A stretch of DNA of 64,000 nt from Diabrotica undecimpunctata (taxonomy: Eukaryota; Arthropoda; Insecta; Coleoptera; Chrysomelidae), in contig NC_092806.1 of assembly GCF_040954645.1 (NCBI RefSeq), positions 30,715,644 to 30,779,643 of the forward strand, in the 5' to 3' direction. The number at the start of each line of letters is the position of its first letter. The stretch's first letter is position 1. Positions 21,001 to 32,639 of the stretch are shown here, piece by piece. The notes under the pieces are model-generated. The model had not been told where the DNA came from. It worked only from the letters and a program-made list of their open reading frames with translations, and did no database searches. Position numbers and translations under genes: made by a program.

Positions 21001-22165
21001 TCTTCGGCATAGCCTGATTCTTTTGATAATCAAAGGATATGGTTTTAAGGCTTTGCTTTTCTTCTTGGAGTAAACTAAAAAAAGCTTTTGCTCGTAACTT
21101 ATGTATGCGTTTTTCGGTTAATAATGTATTTTTAAGTTCATTATTTTCTTCAACCTTTATCTTTTCTGTTAGCTGAAAGCACGTAGAACAAACATCAGTT
21201 CTTGGGGAACCATGAAATTTTCCATAACTATTTTGATTTTAAAACGTTTTAACAACTAATTTTATCTATAAAACTATATTGATTTTATTCAAACAACACA
21301 AATTTTGCAGGGCAAACTTCTATTACAACCAAACGTTTTAACGGTTTTAACAACACTAACAAACATTTTCCCTGACGTCACTTTCTGGCCTGACTGTGAT
21401 TGGTTGCCTCGGATTTGCTGGTATTTGATTTCAACATGTGCTTGGATTTGCTGGATTTTGAAACCAACCCAATATTTCAAATGCAAATTAAGATTAGATT
21501 AGGAGGGTTTTGCATCGGAAATTCACTATAAACTTGTAGAGGGCCAGATTACAAATCTTTTGACATGAATAGCTCAAAATTCATAAAAAGTGGATTTGTC
21601 GGGTTTTGAAACTAGACGACTCATTTGTCCTCTCCTTTAGGCAGGAGAATTAGTTTCGATGTTTTCCAGTCTGCGGGAAAGCTCTGTCCAACGAGGACAG
21701 CGTTGATGTGGCCCAGGAGCCACGCAGGATCCAGTAGGCCCAGGCGTTACCCCATCTAGGCCCGGGGCCTTGCGGTGCTTAAGGGCCCCCAACGCTTCAG
21801 CGAGTTCGTCTAGGGAGAAGGCTTCAGCTTGTTCAGCAGACGCATCACTCCGCACTCCATGCCATTCGCCAGATGGAAAGAGCTTCCTTGTTACCGAGAG
21901 TTTCTTATCCAGCGGCATTTCGTATAGAGGTTACGCGTCAAAACGCTTCATTACAATTTTGTACCCTTGACCCCATACGTCTCATCCAACTCGTCGCACA
22001 GACGTCTCCAGCATTCTTTTTTACTAAAGCGAATGAGCCTATTTAGTACCCTCTTCTGTGCACGACATTCATTTTCCATTTGCAGCACCTCATCAGCATT
22101 TGCTCTATGTCTCCTTGCAGCACGCTGTATGCTGTCAAAGTGATCGAAAGTAAATAATATATGTA
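18030..22165 (-). mobile_element. R1-like LINE, interrupted by a DNA transposon
   Basis: Minus-strand R1-clade retrotransposon in two blocks, 21612-22165 and 18030-19761. The first block carries the region before the RT (SLDELAEALGALKHRKAPGLDGV) and WKTSKLILLPKGE. The second carries RFKYRPICPLSCICKLFERIL, YGFRKNVSTTDAV, LLLDVKNAFNSLQW and GVPQGSVLGP. It continues to MLVVARDTEEL, just after the active-site box, and to MPNIGGPKPERRRALHGVVQ. A Cys-rich C-terminal part follows near 18.45-18.6 kb. Frameshifts and stops make it dead. Its 3' end lies about 85 bp beyond the TBCE stop codon, with a poly-T run (minus-strand A tail) near 18000-18013. Confidence 0.85.
19762..21611 (-). mobile_element. 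Unclassified TIR DNA transposon with CTAG duplication
   Basis: The termini are inverted repeats of about 22 bp, T(A/T)TCAAAACCCGACAAATCC, flanked by CTAG (19758-19761, 21612-21615). Copies of a related motif, GGATTTGTTGGGTTTTGAAAC, recur just inside each end (19930-20030 and 21405-21475), like subterminal transposase-binding repeats. The minus strand encodes a decayed protein. In order it has a PRTDVCSTC motif (about 21210), a coiled-coil-like stretch, FSLLQEEKQ, a segment ending LYTWTGDQHLKGANEIV, and VADGxGGQNKNSIMITM (a stop replaces x). HSFIPPDRVFAKIKK follows, and then a C-terminal ORF at 20104-20337 ending in VPDLIV. The layout recalls multi-copy uncharacterised insect proteins with a DGxGGQNKN-type core. 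I cannot assign the superfamily. At least one frameshift and one nonsense codon make it dead. Confidence 0.7.
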
Positions 22166-22823
22166 AATTATTGGAGTAAATATCTATAAGTAAGTGTAAT
22201 AGAGGTATAGTTGTTTTCTTATTTATCTAAAGTGTATTTTTTTATATCAAAATATAGAGAAATTATATTTAAGAACAGTTTAGTAAGAACATCTATGGTT
22301 ACTCTGAGTTCCGTTTTCTGAAGCTCTTATACTATTTTAGTATAGCGAGAAGATTTTAATAACCTTATTGATTACTTTTGGCATCGAATATTTTCCCAGT
22401 ACGCTGTACTAAGTTCTTTTTCAACTTGCACTTTTTGAGATAGCACACTATGGTCCTTTGCTTCATCTTTGAGTAATATGTACAAGATCAAACAAGTATT
22501 GCCTCTATAAGGCATTCTTTTTTATAGGTGTAAATATAAATGAAAAAATACAATTTATAATTTTCATATTTATTCTTTTAACATTCATAATAAAATAGTT
22601 GATATTTACAAGATAACATACATTCACAATTAATTATCAATTCAAAACAGCAGTCAAGTTAGTATACAGACTGGCAGTTTTTAAGAAGAATAATTAAAAA
22701 ATATATATACATACAAACATGTGAATACTTAAGGCTTAAGAAATATAAAATGTTTTAAAACTAAATATGTTTGTTAGTTACTATATCACAGCTTATAAAC
22801 ACATATTTGCATTAGAACTATAT

Positions 22824-22920
<97 letters not shown>

Positions 22921-23660
22921 TTATACAGTTTGTGATCAACAGGATGCTCATCTTTTAGTATGTCATATTAGTTCAGATCTTTATTCTAAACAAGCTATTC
23001 ATATAATATTTTAAATAATAATAATAAACCAAAACGAAAACTGATACATATCAGCGAAAGTTTTCTTTCCAACTTTTAATTATTAAATACTTTATTTTTC
23101 TATCAAGAAATGGAGGCTTTCATAGCCGAGTTTTGTAAGGTAGATTGATAGTAGTATAATAATAATAGTACAAATTGCACTCCACATTTAGCAGACCAGT
23201 TCACAATCAGCCCCAAAGTCATAAAGAAATTTGCCTTTGATAATAAAATGAAATGTCAGGAAAAACTTGTTTATGTATTACTATTTTATTCCATTCACCC
23301 ATAACAAGCACATATTGTAATGGGTTCTTGGTTTTTCATAAACCTTAGCTTCCATTGAGAACACTGTAGTAACAAATACATTTCATTCCCCTACTTGGCC
23401 AATGTATGTGGTCTTTCTTTTTCTATGGTGGTTAAATTGTAGTTCTCAATTTATTGTAGTTCTTTTCTCAGTTCTAACAAGTTTTTTTCTAGTGTCCTTG
23501 TTATTTCTGTATTGGTAAATACTCTCTGAAGATCATTTTAATAAAAAAATATTAATAAATATACAAACAAAAAATATCAGATAATAGCTACCTGTAGATC
23601 ACAAACTGAATGATTAAAATACTGATAAATATCCTCTCATAATTGAGGTATACAGTACTG
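22166..23660. other. Intergenic region downstream of folliculin
   Basis: AT-rich DNA between the R1-like LINE and the folliculin stop codon. It presumably contains the folliculin 3' UTR on the minus strand, and it holds the (AT)n microsatellite at 22826-22918. No other gene is supported. Confidence 0.5.
22826..22918. repeat. (AT)n microsatellite, about 46 units
   Basis: Essentially uninterrupted AT dinucleotide run of about 92 bp. Confidence 0.97.
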
Positions 23661-25492
23661 TCACGACATTTTTGCATATTTAAAATAATCAGTTTTACAT
23701 AGTTCTACACAAGCACCACTTTGAGGTATCCAATAAGATAACAATGGCATATCACACTTATGTACTTCCAAAGTCCTCATGAGGTTATCACAATGTTTCT
23801 TAGACCAACTGAGAACACATGAAATGCTGTACCAATGCATGATAAGGCTTTTAGTCTGATGGTACAGTGCCGAATCGGATAAACTTGTATCTTCCAATGC
23901 TTCTTTTATACACATGTGGAGTCTAGGAAGAACCAGAGGTAGACTACCTTGGAATTTAACATTCCATGTATCTTTGATTTTAAATATAGTACACAACTGT
24001 CCTTTACTTGGCAGTTCAAATCCTTTGGGTAACAATTCCTGAAAGTATTTTATAATACTTGTATCTACTTCTTCAGTGTGAATTCCAGTTAATATACAAT
24101 AAGCAATTGTATCATATACAACATCTGACATTTCTAATTTTATGTTTCTTAATTTTTCTATGGAGGAACAATCTACTGGACAGGCTGGAATGTTATGAGG
24201 AACTCTTTGGAATATTTTTGACCTTAACAAAAACACAAACCACATATGGAGCTGTCCATAAATAGCAGATTCGCCAATTAACTCTGGAAGAGATCTTAGA
24301 ACTTTCTCAATATTATTGGTGGAAGATCTTTCAGTTGTATTCAGTTTGTCTGCTTTTTGCTGTATGCCCTCACTGATCTTCTTCAAGTTATTTTCTATGA
24401 AATCATAGTGACTGAGCAAAGATATCTGCAATAAAAAACATAATGTTAAAGACTAAGATATTATTGTATATTTCAAAACTTATATGTTAAACAATTACTA
24501 AATATATAATTACCTGTTGTTTCCCAAGGACAATTATACAGTATTTTCTCTTAAAGCCCCTTGAAAATGAATCCTTTACGCTAAAAACATGTGCAATGAT
24601 ATGACCTCGATTGTTATCTCCAAAATACATTGTTCCCGAAGTTTTTCCATCTTGCAAAACCATCTGCAATAATACATATTTTGTTATGAATAAATAATAA
24701 AAAAATATTATATTTAATTATTTTGCTATTTAATAATACATATAATAAGTATATGTAAGTAACAGAAAATGTATATGGTAGACTTGGAATTGGTTATATG
24801 AGCAATAAAGAAAAAACTAACACATATACAACAAATTTAAATACAAATATTATGATTAATTTTGATATACATACACCCAGTAGGTAAGAAATACCAAGAG
24901 AGTTTATATTTAAATGTGTGTTCTATCTTACTAAATGGAAGATATTAGTAAGACTCCTATAAAAATACAAAGATTTAAAATAATATCAATGGAGATGAGA
25001 ATATTAGAATAACAGGATTCAAGAAAATCGTCTAAGTTCAAATTGCCATATTTCACACATAAAAGAGAATAATTTTGTTGGGAAGCGTGCAAAAGTGGTG
25101 CTAGAGGAAATAATTCAAAAATATTAAACTAGGAGATAGGGGATAATTTGGGTAAGAGTTGTATATCATTGATTAAAACCAAAAGTGCTTAAAAATACGT
25201 ATTATAATACAATAAAAGTGTATATACTCACTTCAATACTAAGGCTTCTTAAAATTGCATCTTTTAACAAATGTGCTGTTTTGGAATCAAATGATGTTCT
25301 TGAGGTAATATACTGCTTTCTTTCGTCTTCACAGGCATACACTGTATCAAGTTTTATAGATTCGCAAGCTGAACAAATAGGAACTTTAAGAGAAGACGGT
25401 TTTTCAGGAATTTTGTCAAATGCTTCAGTACACAAAATTACACAGGGTCCATGAGTATCACAAAAATGTCCCATAGCAATTATTACTTCCAT
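23661..25492 (-). CDS. FLCN: Folliculin (FLCN), compact form, three exons
   Basis: Folliculin is a GAP for RagC/RagD. It acts with FNIP at the lysosome in nutrient signalling to mTORC1 and TFE3/TFEB-type factors. Exons, in minus-strand order, are 25232-25492, 24514-24663 and 23661-24425, all in phase 0, giving 391 aa. The N-terminus MEVIIAMGHFCDTHGP matches the family signature (xALCHFCExHGP). SLKVPICSACESI corresponds to the conserved CxxC segment. Exon 2 gives MYFGDNNRGHIIAHVFSVKD and SFSRGFKRKYCII, matching the FFIKDSLARGFQRWYSI region of the longin domain. Exon 3 covers the rest of the longin domain and a DENN-type half ending in LLSYWIPQ. Human FLCN is 579 aa; the disordered acidic linker is nearly absent here. 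The frame is intact. It lies 1.45 kb from PAK1IP1 on the same strand. Confidence 0.93.
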
Positions 25493-26942
25493 TACTTAGA
25501 CTCTATTGGTAAAAACAAACATTTTCCGTAAAGTAAATGTGTGAGTCACAATCACATGAAATTATTTAAAAATAGAAAAATCACGAGATTTGTAAGTCAA
25601 TGATTTTTCGCAGGTATTCTATTTTTACTATATTTTTTACATCAATTAATGACTTGTGCATTTTTATGAATAGGTTATTAGTTTAGAAAAGTTGGCTACG
25701 ACTATAAAATATAAATCGTCATTTTTACAACTTTTGATTCAAAATATGAAAATGAAAATGAGTCTCCGATCCGATGTAATGGTTGAGGAGTCACAACCTC
25801 TTCTTTTTTATTGTGATAAATGTCAATGTCTTAACCGTACATGTAAATAACCACCGTATTTTTCTAGTTTTTCCTTCAACACGTATAAAATTATCGGAAA
25901 AGACAACCGAATACGTCATACGTCTTAAAACAAAATATGGATTTCTACGTTGAGGCAACATTGCAAACTTCTAAAATACACAATTTTATTTAAATGTATT
26001 TTTAAACAATGAACAAACTGTATGTATTATAGTACTTTTAACAACAAAATTTTCACATTAAAGCAGAAAACAATTTCCAAAAAAATAATGAATGTAGAAT
26101 TAGCCTAATCATTTTGCTTAAATGTGAAAATATAACGCTATGCACATGCGCTCCAATTAAAGGCTTTCTGTCTAAAATAAATCAAAATCTGTGCGAAAAT
26201 TAATGAAATTTTTATTTGTTAAAGACCATGGAATGGAATATCACCTATGATTTTTTTCTGACGGATATTCTTGAGTTAAAGTTGATTTCATGTAATCAAA
26301 TGGACTATCTTACAACAAAGTCGTCCCAGAAACGCAACTCAGCAATATCATTTTAAAGTCGTCTACTTTAAAATGTACAATACATGTCTGAATATTGTCA
26401 ATATAAATGGGTCAGATAAACTTAAATTATTAGAAGAATTTTTCACCAAGTGAGGAAAAACAAAATTTGTTTCAATTTATTAACGTTTGCATTTTGAGAA
26501 TGATTTCCGAAGTGGAAATTGCAACGTCAATAAACTTATTTTAACCCTTAATTGTGGCTTATTCCCAATAAAATAGTATATACACAATGTAAATGATACA
26601 ACGTAAAAAAGCAGTGTAAAGAGGATGTCTGAAGGAAATATATTGGAGAAGTTGGAGTTGAGATATCAAATATGCAATAATTTGCAAGAAACTTATATGA
26701 GAAAATTAACTTGACAGACAACATAGAAATTGGTCACATAGAGGCGGTGGCAGAAGTAGAAAATGCTGTACCTAATAATATTTTGGAAAAGAGTTAAAAT
26801 AAACATTCAATAATGTATTACATCTGTAAAATAAACATTGATATGTGCTTTACTCTGATATGATAAAGATAATTAAGGGTTAGACAAAAAATAAGAATTA
26901 CTTTTATTTTTACTTAAGAACATTAACAAAAATAATATTAAA
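25493..26942. other. Intergenic region upstream of folliculin
   Basis: Contains the presumed folliculin promoter and 5' UTR, the partial hairpin MITE at 26479-26578, and the PAK1IP1 3' flank. No further gene was recognised. The promoter elements could not be pinned down. Confidence 0.45.
26479..26578. repeat. Partial hairpin MITE copy
   Basis: Contains TTTGCATTTTGAGAATGATT, CCGAAGTGGAAATTG, AACGTCAATAAACTTATTTT and TTAATTGTGGCTTATTCCC, the same series as at 14308-14402 and in the right half of 4521-4673. Confidence 0.7.
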
Positions 26943-29018
26943 CTATGTGTTTTTACTAAATTTTATTTTCTTTTTCTTTTTGGCTGGTGAAGTATTTTCT
27001 TCTACTAGTTGTGTACCGATTTCATCAACAATTTGTGAACTCCTCTTTTTCTTCTTCGGTTTTTTAACTGGTTCTTCCACATCTTCAATTTCCACTGTTT
27101 CAACCACTTCCTCTTCTTTTTTAATTTGAATAGGAGGTATTATAACCATAGATGTAATTCTACACCCAACAGTTATTTTACTAACTTCTTCCAGAGCTTT
27201 ATTGCAGACTTTTATTTCACCACTGCTTGAACCTGATATGATCCAGTCTTCAAATTTAGCTAAAACTTTAACTCTGTCTTTATGAACTTGATTTATAGTT
27301 TTTTTCAATGAAGATAATTTAACTAAACTTATATTTCCATCTTCATAACCAACTAATATCTTCTTGTCTGAATACCAAATACAACTGCTAACTTTGACAT
27401 CATGTTCTATCACTTGGAGTATACCTCCAGATTCAGTACCCCATATTTCTGTGTATTTTCCACCATACAGTATAAACCTAACTCCATCAGCAGCCCAACA
27501 TATTTTAAATATACTTTTTGGATCTTTACTTTTGCTTTTTAAGTTGACCGCAAAAGCTTGCCTCCCTTTTACCAAATTCCATGTTCTTAATGTACAATCA
27601 TCTCCTAAAGTCAAAGCCAACTTTCCAGTTGGGTGTACTGCAATATCTATTATTGCTGAGCCTTTATGAGCTTTTGCCCATAGTTTTTCAACCTAAAAAT
27701 AAAACCAGAATTAAAATATTTGTTGGAATAAGCCCTGATATAATAAGACCAGGGTGGATCTGTTTGAAAGTGGATATGAGAGGTGGCATTCAGATTCTTG
27801 CAGAAATAGTTACGTGAGTTGGTGATCATTCTAATAGATATTTCCACCATTGATAGTAATATCTAAAATAAGTAATGTGATATGTGGTTTGAAAGACAGT
27901 GTATAGAGATGGTCTATGCACAAGTATATACTATTAGATGCTAACTATAAGCAAGAAAAACATATACACGATTATCAAGATAATTTTAACATAGTTTGGA
28001 CAAATATGCTTAATTTCAACCTCCATCTATGTTAATTGAGTATATATTTACAAACAATATGAGAGAATGGAAAATTAATATTTTAGAAATTTGTGAACCT
28101 AAGATAATATATTTTATAAAAATATTTCTGTAATTATTTCCACAATGACAACTTATTTCTAACTCATTTATAAAATAAAATATTTAGTCATTTAGGATTT
28201 CTAGGAAACTGATATATTTCATATGAATATTAAAGATGCCATTAAAGGTGTGAAAACCATAGATTATACTTACAGCTAAGTAATTATACTTTCTAACTGT
28301 AATACTACAGGAAATATTTTTTTATTTTGGTCCTGAAAAAATCATAACATAACATGTTTTAGTTACCTGCCAATTGCCTACTCTTGTGATGGCTAACAAC
28401 CCATCTTGACTTCCCGAAAGTATGTGCGAATGGTTAGGAGTAAAATCTAAACATGTGACTGTAGAACTATGATGTGATAACATACAGTGTTCTTTTCGCA
28501 ATCTAAAATCATATATAATTATACGATCATCTGCACCTCCTGAAGCTACATAGTGGTCACACCTGGCTAAGGAACGTATACTAGCACTGTGATCATGAGA
28601 AGCAAAGCTTTGAACTAGCTGTGCTTCCTGAAATAGAAGTATATTATAAACATTGGTCTTTCATGTTGTTAATAAAATGAAAAATAACTGATTTTAAATA
28701 TCCTGTACAAGAGTCGAACGAATGTACAAGAATATTAAAATAACATTTCAGTAGATAAACAACTAAAAACTAATAGTAAAGTTCGAGGAAACTAAATTAA
28801 TTGTACTAGGTATATAAGATTATATCATAAACATGCAGGTTGCATATACGTAAGTAATCTTTCCAGATAAAATATCTTTAAAGTAGCATGCACAGTGGTC
28901 GAATTAAACCCACATGTAGTTTCTGACCAGTTATTCTTTAAATACTTACTTTTTCAAAAAACTCATACCCTACTAAAAACTCTTCGTATGTACCAGCAAC
29001 AATTTCAAACGTTTTCAT
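26943..29018 (-). CDS. PAK1IP1: PAK1IP1 / MAK11-like WD40 ribosome-biogenesis factor
   Basis: A nucleolar WD-repeat protein of the PAK1IP1/Mak11 family, needed for 60S subunit maturation; in vertebrates it also binds PAK1. Exons on the minus strand are 28950-29018, 28367-28627 and 26943-27692, all phase 0, giving 359 aa. Exon 1 is MKTFEIVAGTYEEFLVGYEF. Exon 2 holds blades with SHDHSASIRSLARC, YVASGGADDRIIIYDFR and the diagnostic ILSGSQDGLLAITRVGNWQ. Exon 3 reads AHKGSAIIDIAVHPTGKLAL, TLGDDCTLRTWNLVKGRQAF and WIISGSSSGEIKVCN. The C-terminal tail is a basic/acidic nucleolar region rich in Lys (KKPKKKKRSS, SPAKKKKKIKF), as in the family. Introns are 322 and 674 bp. The start ATG at 29018 is the first in frame and the frame is intact. 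Confidence 0.94.
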
Positions 29019-29590
29019 TCTGTATTTATTTTCATGTGTTTACTATAAAATAAAAGCAAATATTTGGTAGGTTATATTTTAAATTATTTAGGGTTAGACA
29101 ACTCTTCTCTTTTAGTAAAAATAGTGAAGGTGGGTGTGTATGATTGAGGTTTTGTAATTTGGTTTGCCTACAGTTGTATTGTAGTGGTTGTAAACTGAAC
29201 TGAGAAATAATCAAGGCACAGATGAAGGCACGGCTAACCAAAAGATTTTTTACTTCTACCAGTTAATTTTGTTAATTTAACAAACGATATAAGCTTAATA
29301 AACTATCGGATGCTTACTCGATATGGCCATATTTACATTTGTGTGTATTGATCAATAAATGTTTGCATTCTGCAATGGTTTCTTTGTTTGTGTACTATAT
29401 AACTACCATTTGTTTTGTATATGCTTCAGTGATTATTATCATTATTATTTTTTCAGGAATATCTTAAGCGTGTGACTTATCAATTAAAATATTTATATTT
29501 ATAACAAGTATTTACTGTTTTTGGTAATATGTATTACGAAAGTGGATATCAACCAGTATTGGAGGATTACTCCTGTTGAAAAGGTTTAAA
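29019..29590. promoter_or_regulatory. PAK1IP1 upstream region
   Basis: AT-rich flank that should contain the 5' UTR and promoter. No TATA box or initiator can be assigned with confidence, and no repeat was recognised. Confidence 0.35.
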
Positions 29591-29760
29591 GGTAGGTATA
29601 TGCAGAGTTTCATGGTCATTGCACTTAATTAACTCAGCGGGTATCTCATCTGTGCTGAGCCTACTGCTTTCCCGTTCTTTGCATTCCTAATTGCTTGTTC
29701 TAATTCTCCCATTACTATTTTCAGTCCCGTTTCTTTCTGTAGGTCTACTTATATCTCTAT
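29590..29760 (-). mobile_element. Short LINE reverse-transcriptase fragment, minus strand
   Basis: The minus strand reads ELEQAIRNAKNGKAVG followed, after a frameshift, by DEIPAELIKCNDHETL. This is the conserved stretch at the start of RTE/CR1-type reverse-transcriptase domains. Only about 170 bp remain. Confidence 0.65.
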
Positions 29761-29929
29761 AATTATCGAATAGTACCGTTATGTATTTTTTCTATAATCT
29801 AAGTTTATCCTTGTGTCTGTAATAAGTTTACCGTCATCATGTGCTCGCATTTGTTGATTCCTTTATCTATTTTGTGCAGATTAAAGTTGTTGTATTTCTA
29901 TCACACTGTTCTACACACATAAATTATGA

Positions 29930-30447
29930 AGATGGAAAGAATATATGCAAGAATTATTCGAAGATGCAGCACGAAGTCCGACTGAAATAAACAATCCCTA
30001 CAGCCCAGAAATAACAAACGAAGAAGTAACTATGGACATTAAGCGGATTAAAGATGGGAAATCACCAGAACCTGATGAGGTGCATGGTGAAATTTTTAAG
30101 CTATTAGAGGAACACCAAATCACAGCTCTTACGAAGCTATTCAACAACATCTACGAGACTGGTTACTTACCAAAAGACTGGCTACTATCAATATTCATTC
30201 CACTTCCTAAAAAAGCCAACCTAGAAAATATGAAGAACATGGATTAATTAGTTTGATGAGCCATGTACTTAAAATACTCCTTACTATCATTCACTCGAGC
30301 ATATACACCAAATTAGAAGAACACCTGAGTGAAGTTCAATTTGGATACAGAGCAGGACTCGGAACGAAGGAAGCACTTTTTAGTTTGCTAGTTCTAATAC
30401 AGAGAGCCAGGGATGTCAACTGCGATGTGTATACATGTTTCATTATG

Positions 30448-30450
<3 letters not shown>
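29930..30450 (+). mobile_element. LINE reverse-transcriptase fragment, plus strand
   Basis: Two open frames, 29945-30247 and 30253-30440, together give the fingers part of an RTE-like reverse transcriptase: DIKRIKDGKSPEPDEVHGEI, TGYLPKDWLLSIFIPLPKK, then LMSHVLKILLTIIHSSIYTK and VQFGYRAGLGTKEALF. One frame change separates them. The fragment ends abruptly in an (AT)n microsatellite, so the palm domain is missing. A second LINE piece lies just upstream on the opposite strand. Confidence 0.78.

Positions 30451-30541
<91 letters not shown>
30451..30541. repeat. (TA)n microsatellite, about 45 units
   Basis: Almost pure TA dinucleotide run, directly adjoining the truncated LINE fragment. Confidence 0.96.
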
Positions 30542-30543
<2 letters not shown>

Positions 30544-30639
30544 ACATCACACATTTAAAAAATATATTACCATTACAAATTAAATATGCTGATCAAGGAG
30601 AAGGATAGGCCAGGTACTCCGCCACAGTGTAGGGCTCAA

Positions 30640-31527
30640 TGTCAACTAAGTGTTGAAAAACCTTTCTTTTAAAATCTCTATAGTGTGTTTCCTGTTGAAT
30701 GTCAGATGGTAGACTATTATAAAATTTAACACACGCATACAAAGGACTTCTCTTGTTATACACAATCTGTGAAGTGGCAAATTCAAATTAAGGCTTCTTG
30801 TATTATATTCATGATTAGGAAGTAGGTGACGGACTGCCTTTGTTTGGACTATGAAGACAGTAGAGCTATCTACTGCAGCACCCCGGAAGATTACCCCATA
30901 TCGCATAATAGAATAAAAGTTTGCATAATATACTGATAGTAAAATCCCCCGGTCTAGATAGCTCTTTAACACTCTTAATGAGTAGCAGGCTCTATTCAGT
31001 TTTTTTGTCGTATTTTGTATTTGTTCCCCCCAATTCAGATTCTGGTCAATATGAATACCAAGAAATTTAACTGATCTAGCAGGTTCCGTGTTTTGTGATA
31101 GAAAATTAATTGTATCTGGAAACTGCTCTCGTGACTGGCTGGTTCTAAAGTACACAAAAACTGTCTTATCAGTATTAAGCAACAACCGATTTCCACTGAA
31201 CCACTGTTCAGCCTTGCTTAGAATTTGCTCTACCACTGTGAGGAGTGTTTCTAAAGTTTTTTCCCAGAAAAGCACATTTGAGTCATCAGCGAAATTTAGG
31301 TTGAAGGAACTACTAACCACCGCATTTGGAAGGTCGTTTATGTAGACCAAAAAGAGAAAAGGCCCCAGGACACTCCCCTGTGGTATGCCTAATTTTAAAT
31401 TGATAGGATCAGAGTAAACCTTACATCCCCTTTTCTCCAGGCATACCTTTTGTGACCTATCTGTGAGAAATGATTTTATCCATTTTAATGCCGGTCCCTG
31501 TATTCCATAAAGATGTACAGATAAAGA
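30640..31527 (-). mobile_element. Jockey-like LINE reverse transcriptase, 5'-truncated
   Basis: Open minus-strand frame with LYGIQGPALKWIKSFL, SQKVCLEKRG, LGIPQGSVLGPFLFLVYIND, NFADDSNVLF (active site FADD), RLLLNTDKTVFVYF, KFLGIHIDQNLNW and a C-terminal LLSVYYANFYSIMRYGVIF stretch. This order is typical of Jockey/CR1-group elements, and a related copy lies at 59426-60693. The frame is open for about 880 bp, so the insertion is fairly young or simply lucky. Its 5' end abuts an RTE-like 3' fragment at 31528. The endonuclease and ORF1 are missing. Confidence 0.88.
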
Positions 31528-31720
31528 TTCCATAAAGATTCTACAGGGCAAGATTGAGGGTAAGAGAGGCCCTGGACGTAGACGTATATCCTGGCTGGCC
31601 AATCTTAGAAAATGGACTGGTCTAACGTCAACTGATCTATTTCGAGCTGCTGTGAATAGCATAAGATGGGTCGATGTGTCAATGTAGTCACCAATATTTC
31701 TAGAAGATAGGGACATTTAG
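31528..31720 (+). mobile_element. RTE-like LINE 3' fragment, plus strand
   Basis: Reads ILQGKIEGKRGPGRRRISWL, NLRKWTGL and DLFRAAVNSIRW, the C-terminal end of an RTE-like LINE ORF. The fragments at 32991-33230 and 36512-36594 carry the same protein end on the minus strand, so the family has several copies here. Confidence 0.75.
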
Positions 31721-31779
31721 ACGAAGTGGGTAATTTATCTTCGAATTCTTAATAATACAATAAATTTATATTACACATA

Positions 31780-31966
31780 ACATATTACCATGAGATATTT
31801 CCATGATGTCACTGCAGTTTTCACCAGAACAATTGAGCCACACTGAAGAGCATTTGAGGTCTACTTGTCGAAAACCACACATACTTTCACATTGCATCTG
31901 CAGAAAATTAATTTCAGAAGGTCGGGAGTTGCTGGAGTTTTGATTGGTATCCAAATTTTTCTAGCC
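31780..31966 (-). CDS. Possible Cys-rich internal exon, unidentified
   Basis: On the minus strand, an acceptor-like GGGCTAG precedes an open stretch that ends at CATG before GTAATA, a plausible donor. The peptide has five spaced cysteines: QCESMCGF, LKCSSVW, LNCSGENC. This would suit a zinc-binding or disulfide-bonded segment. No family was recognised. It could be part of the same decayed gene or transposon as the coding remnant at 32640-32990, or simply chance. Confidence 0.3.
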
Positions 31967-32639
31967 CCAATCTTCAGGTTCGCAGTGTTTCCTGGTGATA
32001 AACTTTTAACCTGTGGAAACGAGCTGCATCTTGAGTTGGCGGAAGCGATGATAAGTTAAATGTAATTGTTGGAGAACAATAATCTCCAACCAAATAATTC
32101 TATTTCAAAACAAATAAAAATATTTCCGCCGCATCGTTACGTAAATAAATCCCTTGTCTGCATTGACTTATTTCTTAGAATGTTAATCTCCGCCCATATT
32201 GACCTTAAATCGGTAGATCCTTCAAAATGCATAGACAAGTATTTCGGAGGGGCTAGGGGAAGCCAGTGAATTAGCGATCGTCGTAGGGCTTAGACCTACT
32301 TTTCAAGTTTCGGAGAGTTTTTCTTCACGTTCGCAATATAAACGGGAACCCATAATGTGAAGTGTTATGGTGTTTTCGTTCGTAAACTGTAATTTTCTAA
32401 TTAGGTTCCTTACGATTAGTGATTCACTCACAGTTTATAAGTTTCTATTTCTTGTCCTTTTTCAATTACAGTTCTAGCTAAACAAGTTATTGTTTTATTT
32501 CACTCTATCAATCTATTCAACCGGCCAAACTAAATCACATTTAAGAGTCCATTTAAGTTTCTATTACTGAGCATTCGAAGGCTAGCGGAACAATTGGACT
32601 TACAGCAAGTACAAACCGCTGAAAGAGACACTGTTAGCA

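Noticed and set aside
22360..22490. Minus-strand stretch reading LLKDEAKDHSVLSQKVQVEK and ending in a stop
   Set aside because: It looks like a coiled-coil tail, but a second frame is equally open, no upstream exon or convincing acceptor was found, and no family was recognised.
22767..22958. Open frame rich in Tyr-Ile repeats
   Set aside because: Translation of the (AT)n microsatellite.
30336..30554. Open frame with Ile-Tyr repeats
   Set aside because: Translation of the (TA)n microsatellite on the opposite strand of a LINE fragment.
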